Source: Streptomyces sp. NBC_00539
Lineage (GTDB): Bacteria > Actinomycetota > Actinomycetes > Streptomycetales > Streptomycetaceae
Assembly: GCF_036346105.1 (NCBI RefSeq)
Contig: NZ_CP107811.1
Coordinates: 6,901,501 to 6,965,500, forward strand
DNA: 64,000 nt
Direction of reading: 5' to 3'
A model generated the notes under the pieces. The model had not been told where the DNA came from and ran no database searches. It saw nothing but the letters and a program-made list of their open reading frames with translations. The translations under genes and the position numbers were made by a program. Shown here piece by piece: positions 27,639 to 36,181 of this stretch; the stretch's first letter is position 1, and each line of letters opens with the position of its first letter.

Positions 27639-27788
27639 CGAGGCCGACGTCACCCACGAGCCGTGTCACCGCGTCGCCGTCGGAGGTGCACCTTGCGCCG
27701 GCGGTCGGCGAAACGGACAGTCTCGCCCGGCTCACCGGCGATGTCGTCGCCTTCCGGAGCGCGCGCACGGATCGAGGGTGCACGCGGT

Positions 27789-27983
27789 GGGGGCTGTAAA
27801 TCGTTCGGTGTAACTCCCGATCAAGGAAGATGCACCGATGACCAGTGAGAACGTGACCGAGGCCGAGACCGTCGAGCCGGCGGAGCCGAAGCCGTCGAAG
27901 GCGGTGGACGACCGGCTGACCGACGAACTCGTCTCCCGGGCTCAGGCCGAGGCCCTGCAGCTGACCGGCGAGGGCGGGGTGCT
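27789..27983 (+). mobile_element. IS256-family 5' end remnant
   Basis: A left-end-like sequence GGGCTGTAAATCGTTCGG is followed by a transposase start at 27838 (MTSENVTEAETVEPAEPKPS, then RLTDELVSRAQAEALQLTGE). This is the conserved N-terminus of IS256-type transposases in Streptomyces. Similarity stops near 27983, in GGVL, and the rest of the element is missing. Confidence 0.65.
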
Positions 27984-28393
27984 GGTCACGGGGACGTGGT
28001 GGGGCTCACGTCCCCGGCTATTCGCACCGCTACATCCTTTGGCCTACTACGTTTTCGTTCATGAGGAGGACGATCTGCTTGGACTGGGCGGTGGTCGGGC
28101 AGGGGCGGTCATACGGCATGAGTGCTCCTTGCGGATAGAGGCCGCCGGAACACGGCCGGGCGATCTGCGCCCGAGCGACCGGCGGCCGGCTGAAGCGGGA
28201 CCTTGACAGGCCGCCGTTCTCCTGGCTGGTCTCGCCGTCTTTGCGGCGTGACCACGCTTCAAGTAGGCGCGTCGGCGGCAACCCCCGTCATGCCCCTGGA
28301 GGACGTGTCTTGACGGGAGGGCCCGGGTCTGAACGGCTCGGTGCTCACTGCCCTCGAAACGATGCGAGCCCCCGCTCTGCCCTTGCTTTCCTC
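27984..28393. other. No confident gene
   Basis: About 400 bp between the IS256 and Ku remnants. Short frames on both strands have no recognisable domain; it appears to be debris. Confidence 0.4.
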
Positions 28394-28778
28394 GTCGACA
28401 TCCGGGACGTGGAGGTCTCCGACGAGGAGACCGACCGCGGCCGTCGCTCTTGCGGACACACTCTCCGGCCGGGACATCGGCGAGATGCATGACGAGTACC
28501 GCCAGGCGCTGGAGAAGCTGATCGAGGCCAAGGCCGCCGGCACCCGCCCTGAGCCGGTCGAGGCCCCCGAGCCGGCCTCGGCGGAGGTCGTGGACCTGAT
28601 GGCGATGCTGGAGAAGTCCGTCAGTGAGGCCAAGGCTTCCCGCAGCGGCGGGGCCGATGCCAGCGTCCACGACCTGCCCACCGCGAAGAAGACCACCAAG
28701 AAAACTGCCGCGAAGGAGGCAGTCGACAAGGCGGTTCCGGCGAAGAAGAGCGCCGACCGCAAACCCCGCAGCCCCTGA
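28394..28778 (+). pseudogene. Ku C-terminal remnant B, frameshifted
   Basis: Frame 2 gives VDIRDVEVSDEETDR. After a shift near 28435 frame 3 gives AVALADTLSGRDIGEMHDEY, RQALEKLIEAKAAG and the Lys/Ala-rich tail ending SADRKPRSP. This is the C-terminal part of actinobacterial Ku (VSDEE...MHDEYR..LE..IEAK), the DNA-end-binding partner of LigD in non-homologous end joining. The core is absent and the frame is broken. Compare remnant A at 18870 and the N-terminal remnant at 49000. Confidence 0.75.
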
Positions 28779-28950
28779 GAAATGAGCTGTCCTGCAAGTG
28801 AGGCCCGTCGGCACCGCGGGTTTCAGTCATGAGCCGGAGTGCGGGCGCGGCGGTTTCTTGTGGCCTGCGCTGGCGTCCCCGCGGCATTCTCGGATGCGCC
28901 GGCGGGTAGGCGCTGCACACCGGGAGCTGGTGAGGCAGCTGGAGGGTGCA

Positions 28951-29634
28951 GTGCAAGGTGTGAGGGTTCCCTTCCTGTCGGTGTACTGGACGCGGCAGGC
29001 GTTCGTGCACTGGCCGTACCCCCCAGCCGTCATCCAGAGCCTGCTGCCGCCCCACCTCGAAGCCGACGTCTTCGCAGGACAGGGCTGGGTGAGCATGACA
29101 CCCTTCCTCATGTCACGCACCCAGGTCCTGGGCGTGCCGATGCCCCGGGGAACTTTCCCCGAGACGAACCTGCGCACCTACGTACGGCACGGCGGCGGAC
29201 CGAGCGGCCTGTGGTTCCTCGCCCTCGACGTCACCCACCCGGCCATGCTCACCGCACGGCTCCTGGGGATCCCGTACTCCCGGGCGCGCCTGGTGGTGGA
29301 GGAGCACGGCGGCACGTGCCACTACGCGGGCCGGCGAGGGCGCCGAGGCCCCCGATACGACCTCGAAGTGCGGACCGGTCAGCGCATCCGAGCGCCCCGC
29401 CCGCTGGACTCGTGGCTGACCGACCGCTTCCACGCGTACTCGGTATCCGCAGGCGCGCTATGGCGGACACCGGTCGTCCACGAGCCCTGGCCGCTCTCCA
29501 CCGGAGCCGTCGTGCGCTTGGAGGAGTCCCTGCTGTCCGCCGCGGGATTGCCCGAGCCGGCCGATTCCCCCCTCGTCCACATCTCGCCCGGTGTCGGCCC
29601 GGTACGCTTCGGTTTCCCCCGCCGCGCGGCCTAA
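28951..29634 (+). CDS. DUF2071 (YqjF-like) protein
   Basis: This 227-residue protein has FVHWPYPPAVIQSLLPPHLE (about 16-35), GQGWVSMTPFLMSRTQVLGV and FPETNLRTYVRHGGGPSGLW, followed by FLALDVTH. That is the DUF2071 family, related to acetoacetate decarboxylase folds, with no proven reaction. I chose the GTG at 28951 because GGAGG lies 5 bp upstream; the frame is open for another 51 codons without family similarity. It follows the Ku remnant by about 170 bp and looks intact. Confidence 0.8.
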   Translation: MQGVRVPFLSVYWTRQAFVHWPYPPAVIQSLLPPHLEADVFAGQGWVSMTPFLMSRTQVLGVPMPRGTFPETNLRTYVRHGGGPSGLWFLALDVTHPAMLTARLLGIPYSRARLVVEEHGGTCHYAGRRGRRGPRYDLEVRTGQRIRAPRPLDSWLTDRFHAYSVSAGALWRTPVVHEPWPLSTGAVVRLEESLLSAAGLPEPADSPLVHISPGVGPVRFGFPRRAA

Positions 29635-29792
29635 AGGCCGCGCCTGTTGGCGAGCCAGGCGGCGGCACGACCATCCTGCTCACCCCAGAACCGGAACTCG
29701 TGACCAAAACCAGTCGTATGCGCCTGCGGCGGTTCTTGGCCTCCCCTCCTCCTCTACTGGGCGTCGTGGGTAGACGAGACGAGCATCAAGGT

Positions 29793-30121
29793 GAGCGCCG
29801 CGACGCGTGACCGGATGATCATGGCCCTCGCTCTGGTCACATCTCATCGCCGGTATCGCCTACATGCTCCTGCTCTGCGCTTCCGGCAATTCCTACGAAC
29901 GCACCCACTCCACGGCCTGGGCGGCCGCGGCCATCGGCATCTGGACCTGCACCGCGCCCTGGGTCGTCGCGGGCGATGTCGCCCGCACCCGGTCCATCAC
30001 CAGTAACCTGATCGTCGGCGCCATCGCCACCCTCCTCGCCCTCGCCGCAGCCTCTGCCGCCCGCGACAACGACACCCGCCACGGCCCCGGCGCCCGCCGC
30101 CCCATGCCGGGAATGCACTGA
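29793..30121 (+). pseudogene. Second SPW-repeat gene copy, internally deleted
   Basis: From 29841 the sequence is nearly identical to 3177 onward for about 280 bp, ending in the same C-terminus GARRPMPGMH. The 5' part (DRMIMALALVTS) resembles the first helix of the 2987 gene, but about 70 bp including the first SPW motif are missing and the frame shifts, so no full protein can be made. The copy continues a little past the stop codon. Confidence 0.85.
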
Positions 30122-30135
30122 CGGCGGGGGCAACA

Positions 30136-30497
30136 GTGTCGAAGGCAACGATGACAGCCTGCGTAAAGCAGGTGGGTGCCAAGCTGGTCACCGACCACCA
30201 GAAGCTCGACAAGGACCTGCCGGCCATCGCCACCAAAGGCGGCATGACGCTGCCTGCCGCACCGGCGCCCGGGCAGCAGCAGGCGCTCAGGGGCGTCAGT
30301 GAAAAGGCCGGAACGGCTGGATACGACCCCGCATGGCTGCCAACCAGGAAGCCGCCCACACGAAGACCCTGGCCTTGATCGACACGCAAATCCGCTCGGG
30401 CAGCGACACGGCCGTCACCAACGCCGCCAAGAAGGCATGCCCGATCGTCGCCATGCACCTCGACATGGTCCGCGGCGGCACCTGCCACGCCCTGTAG
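30136..30497 (+). pseudogene. DUF4142 protein remnant, frameshifted
   Basis: The frame from the GTG at 30136 reads VKQVGAKLVTDHQKLDKDLP and AIATKGGMTLPAAP, then GTAGYDPAWL. After a +1/-2 change near 30345 the reading continues ANQEAAHTKTLALIDTQIRS and CPIVAMHLDMVRGG to a TAG. This matches the DUF4142 helical bundle (VxDHxKL..L, Hxx.L, P.v..Hl.m). The N-terminal signal region is missing; it starts immediately after the duplicated SPW segment. Confidence 0.7.
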
Positions 30498-30826
30498 GAA
30501 CCGCCGCTCGACAGGACGGCCGGCACGCGACACCGGGTCCGTCGTGGGCATGGGCGCGTGGAGTCTGACCTCGCACCGCGCATCGAGGCGATGAGGGCAC
30601 GCTGAGCGGTCGGATGCGGTGATCGGGCCGGTGTGACGTTCTCGGCCTGCGGTCCCTTCGGTCCCTGCGTGACATCGAAGCGGATCTTCTGGGCTTCTTG
30701 CAGGACCCGGTTGCCGGCGCCGGCGATGGCCCGGTAGTGAATGAACAGGTCAGGCCCGCCGCCGTTCTGCTCGATGCAGCCGAAGCCCTTTTCCGCGTTG
30801 AACCACTGCACCGTGCCGGTGGCCAT
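30296..30826 (-). CDS. Cold-shock domain protein with run-on C-terminal tail
   Basis: The first 67 residues are a CspA-type cold-shock domain: MATGTVQWFNAEKGFGCIEQ, then GPDLFIHYRAIAG (RNP2) and IRFDVTQGPKGPQAENVTPA. RNP1 is altered from KGFGFI to KGFGCI. Family members stop after about 67 residues. Here no stop follows and the frame runs 110 residues further, antisense to the DUF4142 remnant, with no recognisable domain. The gene probably lost its stop in a rearrangement; whether it is functional is unclear. The ATG is at 30826. Confidence 0.7.
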   Translation of the reverse strand: MATGTVQWFNAEKGFGCIEQNGGGPDLFIHYRAIAGAGNRVLQEAQKIRFDVTQGPKGPQAENVTPARSPHPTAQRALIASMRGARSDSTRPCPRRTRCRVPAVLSSGGSYRAWQVPPRTMSRCMATIGHAFLAALVTAVSLPERICVSIKARVFVWAASWLAAMRGRIQPFRPFH

Positions 30827-31053
30827 ATCGGTCTCCGCTTCATTGCACATAGGGCGCACGCAGTGCGACGGCCGAGTTCGCGACCCGTTCCTCGCCCTCC
30901 ATCTCAGCTCCACGGGCCCCCGCGGTGGGTGTGCTCCCGCGACGGTGCGTGCCCCGGATGCCGCTGTCACGGTGCGCGCTACGGGACGTGGTTCCAAGCT
31001 GAGGGGTGGGTGCCGGAAGCGGTCCGGCACCCCATGGTTGAGAGGAATCCGTC

Positions 31054-31280
31054 GTGGAGACAGCAGAGCTGGAGAGCTAGGTCCATGAGCTGGAGAAGGC
31101 CTTGGCTGTGGCGGAGGCCACCCAGTCCGGCGCGCAGGCCGCGCAGGCAGGCACGCAGGCCGGTATGACCTCGATTTCTCCGCGGCTCACGCCGGAACCT
31201 GGGCCGTCATGGGTGCCGGGAGCGTCGCCCTGGTGGTGGGTCTGTTCCTGGGCATGGCCATCAGCAGGCAGAACGCCTGA
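31054..31280 (+). pseudogene. Small membrane protein remnant (stop + frameshift)
   Basis: A GTG at 31054 gives METAELES, an in-frame TAG, then HELEKALAVAEATQSGAQAA. A shift near 31165 leads into HAGTWAVMGAGSVALVVGLF and LGMAISRQNA with a TGA at 31280. The layout (short coiled coil, one C-terminal helix) resembles small Streptomyces membrane proteins of unknown function. Two lesions make it non-coding. Confidence 0.5.
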
Positions 31281-31565
31281 GTAGGGCACGGCAGCTGCTG
31301 ATCCTGCCGACCACGGTCTCCCGCAGGCTGCGCCTGTGGGAGACGGTGCTGTATGGGAAGGCTGCGGTCGTGCTGGCCGGCGACGCGGAGGGGGAGGACC
31401 GGGTCTCCGGCTGGTTCACCGACGAGGACGCCAACGCGCTGGCCGTCCTCGCGTCGGGCGGTGGTCTCCCGTTCCTGCTTCTGACCTACGCAGCCAAGGT
31501 GTGCGCTGGCGTGCACGCTGTCAAGGGATTCGCCGTAGTTGTTGTAGGACCAGGAGGAGAACACG
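31281..31565. other. No confident gene
   Basis: About 285 bp before the NmrA-like gene. A plus-strand frame with LYGKAAVVLAGDAEGEDRVS and FTDEDANALAVLAS is coding-like, but I do not recognise it and it lacks a clean start. Confidence 0.35.
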
Positions 31566-32426
31566 ATGGCTCCCACCTACGCCGTCACCGGCGCCACTGG
31601 CCACTTGGGCGGACGCATCGCCCGCCGCTTGGCCGCCGCCGGGATCTGGCAGACCCTCCTGGCCCGTACCCCCGCCCGGGTACCCGACCTGCCCGGCGCC
31701 ACCGCCGTCCCCGGCGACTACAGTGACCACGACGCCTTGGTGCGAGCCCTGCGCGACACCGACCGTGTCCTCATGGTCTCCGCTTCAGAGACCCCCGATC
31801 GCCTCCAGCGGCACCGCACCTTCATCGACGCCGCAACCCAGGTCGGAGTCGCACACTTGGCGTACATCTCGTTCTACGGCGCCGCGCCGGATGCGACGTT
31901 CACCCTGGCCCGCGACCACTGGCACACTGAACAGCACATCCGCGCGAGCGGTCTGCCCTTCACGTTCCTGCGCGACAACCTCTACGCCGACTTCATGCCC
32001 GCCCTCGTGGGCGAGGACGGCGTCATCCGCGGCCCCGCTGGGGACGGACGGGCCGCCGTCGTCGCTCAGGACGACATCGCCGACGCCGCCGTCGCCGTTC
32101 TGCGCGACCCGGGCCCACACGCCGGCCGCGCCTACGAGCTGACCGGCCCGCAGGCCCTCACCCTCACCGACGTGGCGGCCACGATCGCCGCCGCATCCGG
32201 ACGCCCTGTCTCCTACCACCCGGAGACGGTCGAGGAAGCCTACGCCTCCCGCGCACCTTACGGCGCTCCCGAATGGCAGCTCGACGCCTGGGTCTCCACC
32301 TACACCGCCATCGCCGACGGCTCCCTCGCTCAGGTGACCACCGCCATCAACGACCTGACCGGCCACCCCGCCACCCCGCTCCAGCAGGTACTGCAGTCTG
32401 AGCCCGGCCCGGCAGTTCGCCCCTGA
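31566..32426 (+). CDS. NmrA/QorB-like NAD(P)-binding SDR-family oxidoreductase
   Basis: This 286-residue atypical SDR protein has the dinucleotide motif VTGATGHLGGRIARRL at about 7-22, which suits an NmrA/quinone-oxidoreductase-2 type Rossmann fold. Later it has HLAYISFYGAAP and a C-terminal TGPQALTLTDVAATIAAASG typical of the group. It probably binds NADPH and reduces a quinone or senses redox state. AGGAGGAGAACACG before the ATG is a strong ribosome binding site. The gene stands alone. Confidence 0.88.
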   Translation: MAPTYAVTGATGHLGGRIARRLAAAGIWQTLLARTPARVPDLPGATAVPGDYSDHDALVRALRDTDRVLMVSASETPDRLQRHRTFIDAATQVGVAHLAYISFYGAAPDATFTLARDHWHTEQHIRASGLPFTFLRDNLYADFMPALVGEDGVIRGPAGDGRAAVVAQDDIADAAVAVLRDPGPHAGRAYELTGPQALTLTDVAATIAAASGRPVSYHPETVEEAYASRAPYGAPEWQLDAWVSTYTAIADGSLAQVTTAINDLTGHPATPLQQVLQSEPGPAVRP

Positions 32427-32801
32427 ACCCGAGCACCGTCACCTTCCCGCCAGTGGGTGCACTCTGTTGCCTGGGCAGTACGGCTGTGACTCTGGACCGG
32501 ACGGCTTCCGAACCAGACAGCCACGGCTGCTCTTCCTTGCTTCGCCTGTCTCATCGTCGATACGAGCATCAGGCAGTTGCCGTTGCACCGACGCAGGTCA
32601 GGGGCCACTCCGTTGTTTTTTCGGCGATTACCGAAGGAACCCCATATGCGGCGCCCCTGTCCCCTAACTTGCGATCTTGACTGATGTCCAAGTGATCTTG
32701 ACGGTCGTGGACGGCCGGCTGCCGCTGCCGTCGACCCTGACCAGGTCAACAGTGCAATGTCAGCGAACAAGGGCGAAACACCCGATGGAAGGACGCTCCT
32801 G
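32427..32801. other. Intergenic region, locally AT-rich
   Basis: About 375 bp with no supported gene. It is less GC-rich than its surroundings (for example a TTGTTTTTTCGG stretch near 32613). It may contain the promoter for the small frame at 32802 and the following cluster. Confidence 0.4.
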
Positions 32802-32936
32802 ATGGATCAACACTTCGATCTCTATGCTCGCACCCGTGGGCCACACGGGATCCCGCTCTTTCTGCCGCATGGCGCTTTTCGAGGAGTCAAAGTGTGGCAG
32901 GACGGGTGTGGCCGCTGTGGCGGGCTGCGCAGATGA
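32802..32936 (+). CDS. Small open frame (44 aa), possible peptide
   Basis: An ATG preceded by GAAGGACGCTCCTG opens 44 codons: MDQHFDLYARTRGPHGIPLF, then LPHGAFRGV and a C-terminal KVWQDGCGRCGG. The end has two cysteines spaced as CGRC. It lies 214 bp upstream of the DUF6875-like gene, on the same strand. It could be a leader, a precursor peptide for the cluster or chance. Support is only position and a plausible ribosome binding site. Confidence 0.25.
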   Translation: MDQHFDLYARTRGPHGIPLFLPHGAFRGVKVWQDGCGRCGGLRR

Positions 32937-33150
32937 GTTGTTGTCGGGCGGTATCACTGCTCCCCGGTAGGTGTGGTTACCGCCCTGCCGGTCGGGCGTG
33001 CTCGTCCATGGTGTGCGCGGCAGCGCCATGCACCGGCACACCCATCCCTTTGGGTGATCCGTTTGGTCCGCCAGTGTCCCTGTTGTCGATGAACGTGTTG
33101 GATCTTCGGACCGAGGACCGGGTGGTCAGTAGCAGGAGAGCGGCAGGAAT

Positions 33151-33795
33151 GTGGTGGCGATGAGTCTGGAGAAGGCCCGGGAGTGGTTCTCCGACTATCT
33201 CTGTGTCGCAGATGCGCGGATCGGTCGACCGGGCGCGGTGTGCCCTTTTGTCGCCCCGGCACTGCGTGCGCGCAGTCTTCGGCTGGAGGCGTGGCCGGTA
33301 GACCCGCAGATCACTGTTGCGGGGTTGGTATCTCTGGTGAGGCAGATGGTCGCCGTCTTCGAGAACACGCAATGGGCGACCCGGAACCGGACTCTCCACG
33401 CCTTGGTGGTGGTGCTGGCCGGACTGCCCGCGGACCGGCTGAGCCTCACCGATGAGGCGCACCGGTACACCAAACCGGCGCTCGTAGCGAGGGGGCTGAT
33501 GCTGGGACAGTTCCACGCGGACTGCGATGAGAGAGCAGCTCGGAATCCCTCGTTCCGGGCGTCACGCTCTCCCGTTCCCATGCTGGCCCTGCGGCACATG
33601 GCGGTTCACGACGTGCTCTTCCTCGACGGGGACAGCCGGTCGTTTGCCACATACGACCAGCGTTACGGTCGCAGGTACGACGCCGGGGCGGTTACCGACC
33701 CCTTGCTGCAGAAGCACTTCGCGCGGGCGCGCGCCCGGTTCCGCCCCGATTCCGCTCCTGCGACCTCGGCCGGCAGTGCGTACACGGGGGCATGA
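33151..33795 (+). CDS. DUF6875-like protein
   Basis: This 214-residue soluble protein has an N-terminal block ARIGRPGAVCPFVAPALRAR, which is the feature I associate with DUF6875-type proteins; later segments include LALRHMAVHDVLFL with two histidines. The function is unknown. The start is uncertain: GTG at 33151 (after GGCAGGAAT) or ATG at 33160. It ends 1 bp before the tryptophan-dioxygenase-like gene, so the two are cotranscribed. The family name is from memory and should be taken as tentative. Confidence 0.6.
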   Translation: MVAMSLEKAREWFSDYLCVADARIGRPGAVCPFVAPALRARSLRLEAWPVDPQITVAGLVSLVRQMVAVFENTQWATRNRTLHALVVVLAGLPADRLSLTDEAHRYTKPALVARGLMLGQFHADCDERAARNPSFRASRSPVPMLALRHMAVHDVLFLDGDSRSFATYDQRYGRRYDAGAVTDPLLQKHFARARARFRPDSAPATSAGSAYTGA

Positions 33796-33796
33796 C

Positions 33797-34639
33797 GTGA
33801 GTCCGCTCGATCCGCGTGGCGTCGAGGACGGCCCCATTTTGGACTTCCCCGGCCCCAGTACTCCTTACATCGATTACCAGAGCATCGATGTCCTGCTGTC
33901 CCTCCAGCACCCTTTGTCCGACGCCCCCGCCGAGCCGACGTTCTACATCCTCGGACAGGTGAAAGAGCTTCTGTTCAAGCTGCTCTACGGGGAACTGTGC
34001 ACCGTCCGCCAAATGCTCGACGCCGATGATGTCGCCCAAGGCGTGTGGACGCTGCGCCGCGCGCATCGGGTGGTCGAGTTGCTCACCCGAACCTGGGACG
34101 TGCTGAGCACCCTGGCTCCCACCGAGTTCAACGCCTTCCGCGCTCACTTGGGCCAGGCGTCGGGCTTCCAGTCGTACATGTACCGGATGCTCGAATACGT
34201 CCTGGGCAACAAAAACGCTGCCATGGCCCGGGCGCACCGCAGGGTGCCGCAGGTGCACGCGCAGGTCCAGACGGCTCTGGCCGCACCGAGTGTGTACGAC
34301 GCCGCCCTGCACCTATTGGCACGGCGCGGTGCCGCCATCCCGCAGGCCGTGCTCGTACGGAACCCTGCCGAACCGTATGTGCCACACGATGCCGTGGAAC
34401 GGGCATGGGCGGACGTGTACCAGGCCGGTGGTCCGGGTGAGGTCATGTTCGAGCTCGCCGAGGCGCTCATCGCTGTCGCCGAGGGTTTCGGCCGCTGGCG
34501 TGCCCTGCACCTGCTCACCGTGGAACGGATCATCGGTACCAAGTCCGGGACCGGCGGAACCGCCGGGGTGGAGTGGCTGCGGCGCGCCAGCGAGCACCGG
34601 ATCTTTTGCGAGCTGTGGAGCGCCAGGAGCCTTTTGTGA
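33797..34639 (+). CDS. Tryptophan 2,3-dioxygenase family haem enzyme
   Basis: This 280-residue protein shows TDO hallmarks: YIDYQSIDVLLSLQHPLS near the start, FYILGQVKELLFKLLYGEL, ASGFQSYMYRMLEYVLG, and LLTVERIIGTKSGTGGTAG near the end, with H238 in RALHLLTVER as the expected haem ligand. Classical TDO opens the indole ring to N-formylkynurenine; relatives in natural-product pathways hydroxylate tyrosine or monooxygenate indoles. No kynurenine genes are adjacent, which favours a biosynthetic role (inference). GTG start; next gene overlaps by 1 nt (TGATG). Confidence 0.88.
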   Translation: MSPLDPRGVEDGPILDFPGPSTPYIDYQSIDVLLSLQHPLSDAPAEPTFYILGQVKELLFKLLYGELCTVRQMLDADDVAQGVWTLRRAHRVVELLTRTWDVLSTLAPTEFNAFRAHLGQASGFQSYMYRMLEYVLGNKNAAMARAHRRVPQVHAQVQTALAAPSVYDAALHLLARRGAAIPQAVLVRNPAEPYVPHDAVERAWADVYQAGGPGEVMFELAEALIAVAEGFGRWRALHLLTVERIIGTKSGTGGTAGVEWLRRASEHRIFCELWSARSLL

Positions 34640-35328
34640 TGCCGACCGAACGAGAGAAAGGCTGGGTCGTGACCCCAACTGTCAAAGCCGGGCCGAAGAT
34701 GAGGCTTGAGGCCAGGCACAGCGGGCAGGAGCGGGAATTCACCGTCGAATCCCTGTCTCTCACCGACGTACCGGACGAGGCCGACCGCCAACGGACACAG
34801 GTGGCTCGTCTGCGACGAGACTTCGGGTTCCCCCTGCCGGCCCCCGACTGGGAGCCGGAGGACGAACAGGCCCTGGTCCTGCTCTGCCATGCCGATGGTG
34901 TGCCGGTCGGTTCCGTCCGCCTCGTGCGGCGCCGAGGCGAAGCGGACCAGTGGTGCCCCTACCTCACGCCAGAGCTGGGCGCCGCACTGCCATCCGACCC
35001 TGCCGGCTTCCTTTTCGGGGAGCGGCTCGTCATCGCACCCACCGCCCGCTCGTTGGAAGCGCTTGCCCTCGTGATGCATGCGGCTGCCACCTGGGCGGCC
35101 GCCTTGTGGCCCGTCCGGGAGTTCGCCGCGATCACCCGTCCGGATCTGGTGCGCCTCAGTCGATGGATGGGCGCCCGGCCGCTGTCCGAGCCCATGGTTC
35201 TTCCGGGCTCCGACGGGCTGGGGCTGCTCATCGGCGGCCGCCTGGACGAGGCCGCGACCCGTACCCGGGACTTGTTCGCGACCGGCGGGTGGCACCTGAC
35301 GACCGCGACTGCACCTCCTGCCCAGTAA
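34639..35328 (+). CDS. GNAT-like (N-acyl amino acid synthase/FeeM-type) protein
   Basis: A 229-residue protein. The central region with EPEDEQALVLLCHADGVPVG, SVRLVRRRGEADQWCPYL and GFLFGERLVIAPTARSLEAL, followed by MHAAATWAAALW, looks like the GNAT fold used by autoinducer/N-acyl amino acid synthases (beta strand, R-rich edge, helix). No classic Q/RxxGxG/A loop is obvious. It could acylate an amine with an acyl-carrier substrate (inference). The ATG at 34639 overlaps the TDO stop by 1 nt, so it is part of the same operon. Confidence 0.55.
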   Translation: MPTEREKGWVVTPTVKAGPKMRLEARHSGQEREFTVESLSLTDVPDEADRQRTQVARLRRDFGFPLPAPDWEPEDEQALVLLCHADGVPVGSVRLVRRRGEADQWCPYLTPELGAALPSDPAGFLFGERLVIAPTARSLEALALVMHAAATWAAALWPVREFAAITRPDLVRLSRWMGARPLSEPMVLPGSDGLGLLIGGRLDEAATRTRDLFATGGWHLTTATAPPAQ

Positions 35329-35364
35329 AGGGCCGTCAGCGGCCCCCGACCAAAGGACGTCGCA

Positions 35365-36126
35365 ATGTCCTCCACGCACGTGACACCCTCCGAGTCGACG
35401 ACTACCGACCACGTCGTCGCTGCGACGCGGTCGGTCATCGACGGCCGCGTACAGCTGACCTCCCGCACGCTCGACGAGTACCGGATGGTGTTCGGCCTGA
35501 CCGACGACGACCTTCTCGCCGGGCCGGTCCTCGACTGTCCCGGCGGCGCCTCGTCATTCGCCGCCGAGAGCCGAGCGCTCGGCGCGAGCGTCACCTCCGT
35601 CGACCCGGTGTACCGCCTGGCACCGCAGGACATCGAGCCTCTGGTACGCGATCACCTCGCGGCGAGTGCGGCCTTCGGCCTCGCAATCGCAGACCAGCTC
35701 GACTTCTCCTGGGCCGGGTCGCCAGAACGCCATCTCGAGCGTTGGCAGGGCGCCGCCGACACGTTCCTGAACGACTACGCCGCCGACCGTCTCGCTGGCG
35801 GGAGCGAACGCCACTACGTATCTGCGGCACTGCCGCGGCTGCCGTTCGCCGACCGGCACTTCCACCTCTCCTTGTGCGGCTTCCTCCTCTTCACCTTTCC
35901 CCAGGCAGCAGACCAGGAAGAGGCGATTCTGGAGCTGGTGCGGGTCACCGCCGGCGACGTGCTCGTCGGCCCGCTGGAAGACCCTCTCGGCGTGCCCTCC
36001 TCCACCCTCGACTCCCTGCGTGCCCGGCTGGCAGACGGGGGCGTGACCACGACGACACGCGACATCGACTACAGCATCCACCCCGGACAACGGGGCGTCC
36101 TGGTCTGCCGACGACGTACCGGCTGA
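35365..36126 (+). CDS. SAM-dependent methyltransferase-like protein
   Basis: This 253-residue class I Rossmann protein has motif I PVLDCPGGASSFAAESRALG (about 54-73), an acidic post-I VTSVDPVYRLAP, and LPRLPFADRHFHLSLCGFLL corresponding to motif III-IV. The later part contains VTAGDVLVGPLEDP. Motif I has CPGGAS rather than GxGxG, so cofactor use is likely but not certain. RBS AAAGGACG precedes the ATG. The spacing of 36 bp to the preceding gene and 55 bp to the MMPL gene suggests one operon. Confidence 0.75.
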   Translation: MSSTHVTPSESTTTDHVVAATRSVIDGRVQLTSRTLDEYRMVFGLTDDDLLAGPVLDCPGGASSFAAESRALGASVTSVDPVYRLAPQDIEPLVRDHLAASAAFGLAIADQLDFSWAGSPERHLERWQGAADTFLNDYAADRLAGGSERHYVSAALPRLPFADRHFHLSLCGFLLFTFPQAADQEEAILELVRVTAGDVLVGPLEDPLGVPSSTLDSLRARLADGGVTTTTRDIDYSIHPGQRGVLVCRRRTG

Positions 36127-36181
36127 CCGGCCCGCCCCGCGCCACACAGACGGCTATCCGGCAACGTCCGACGAGGGTCCC

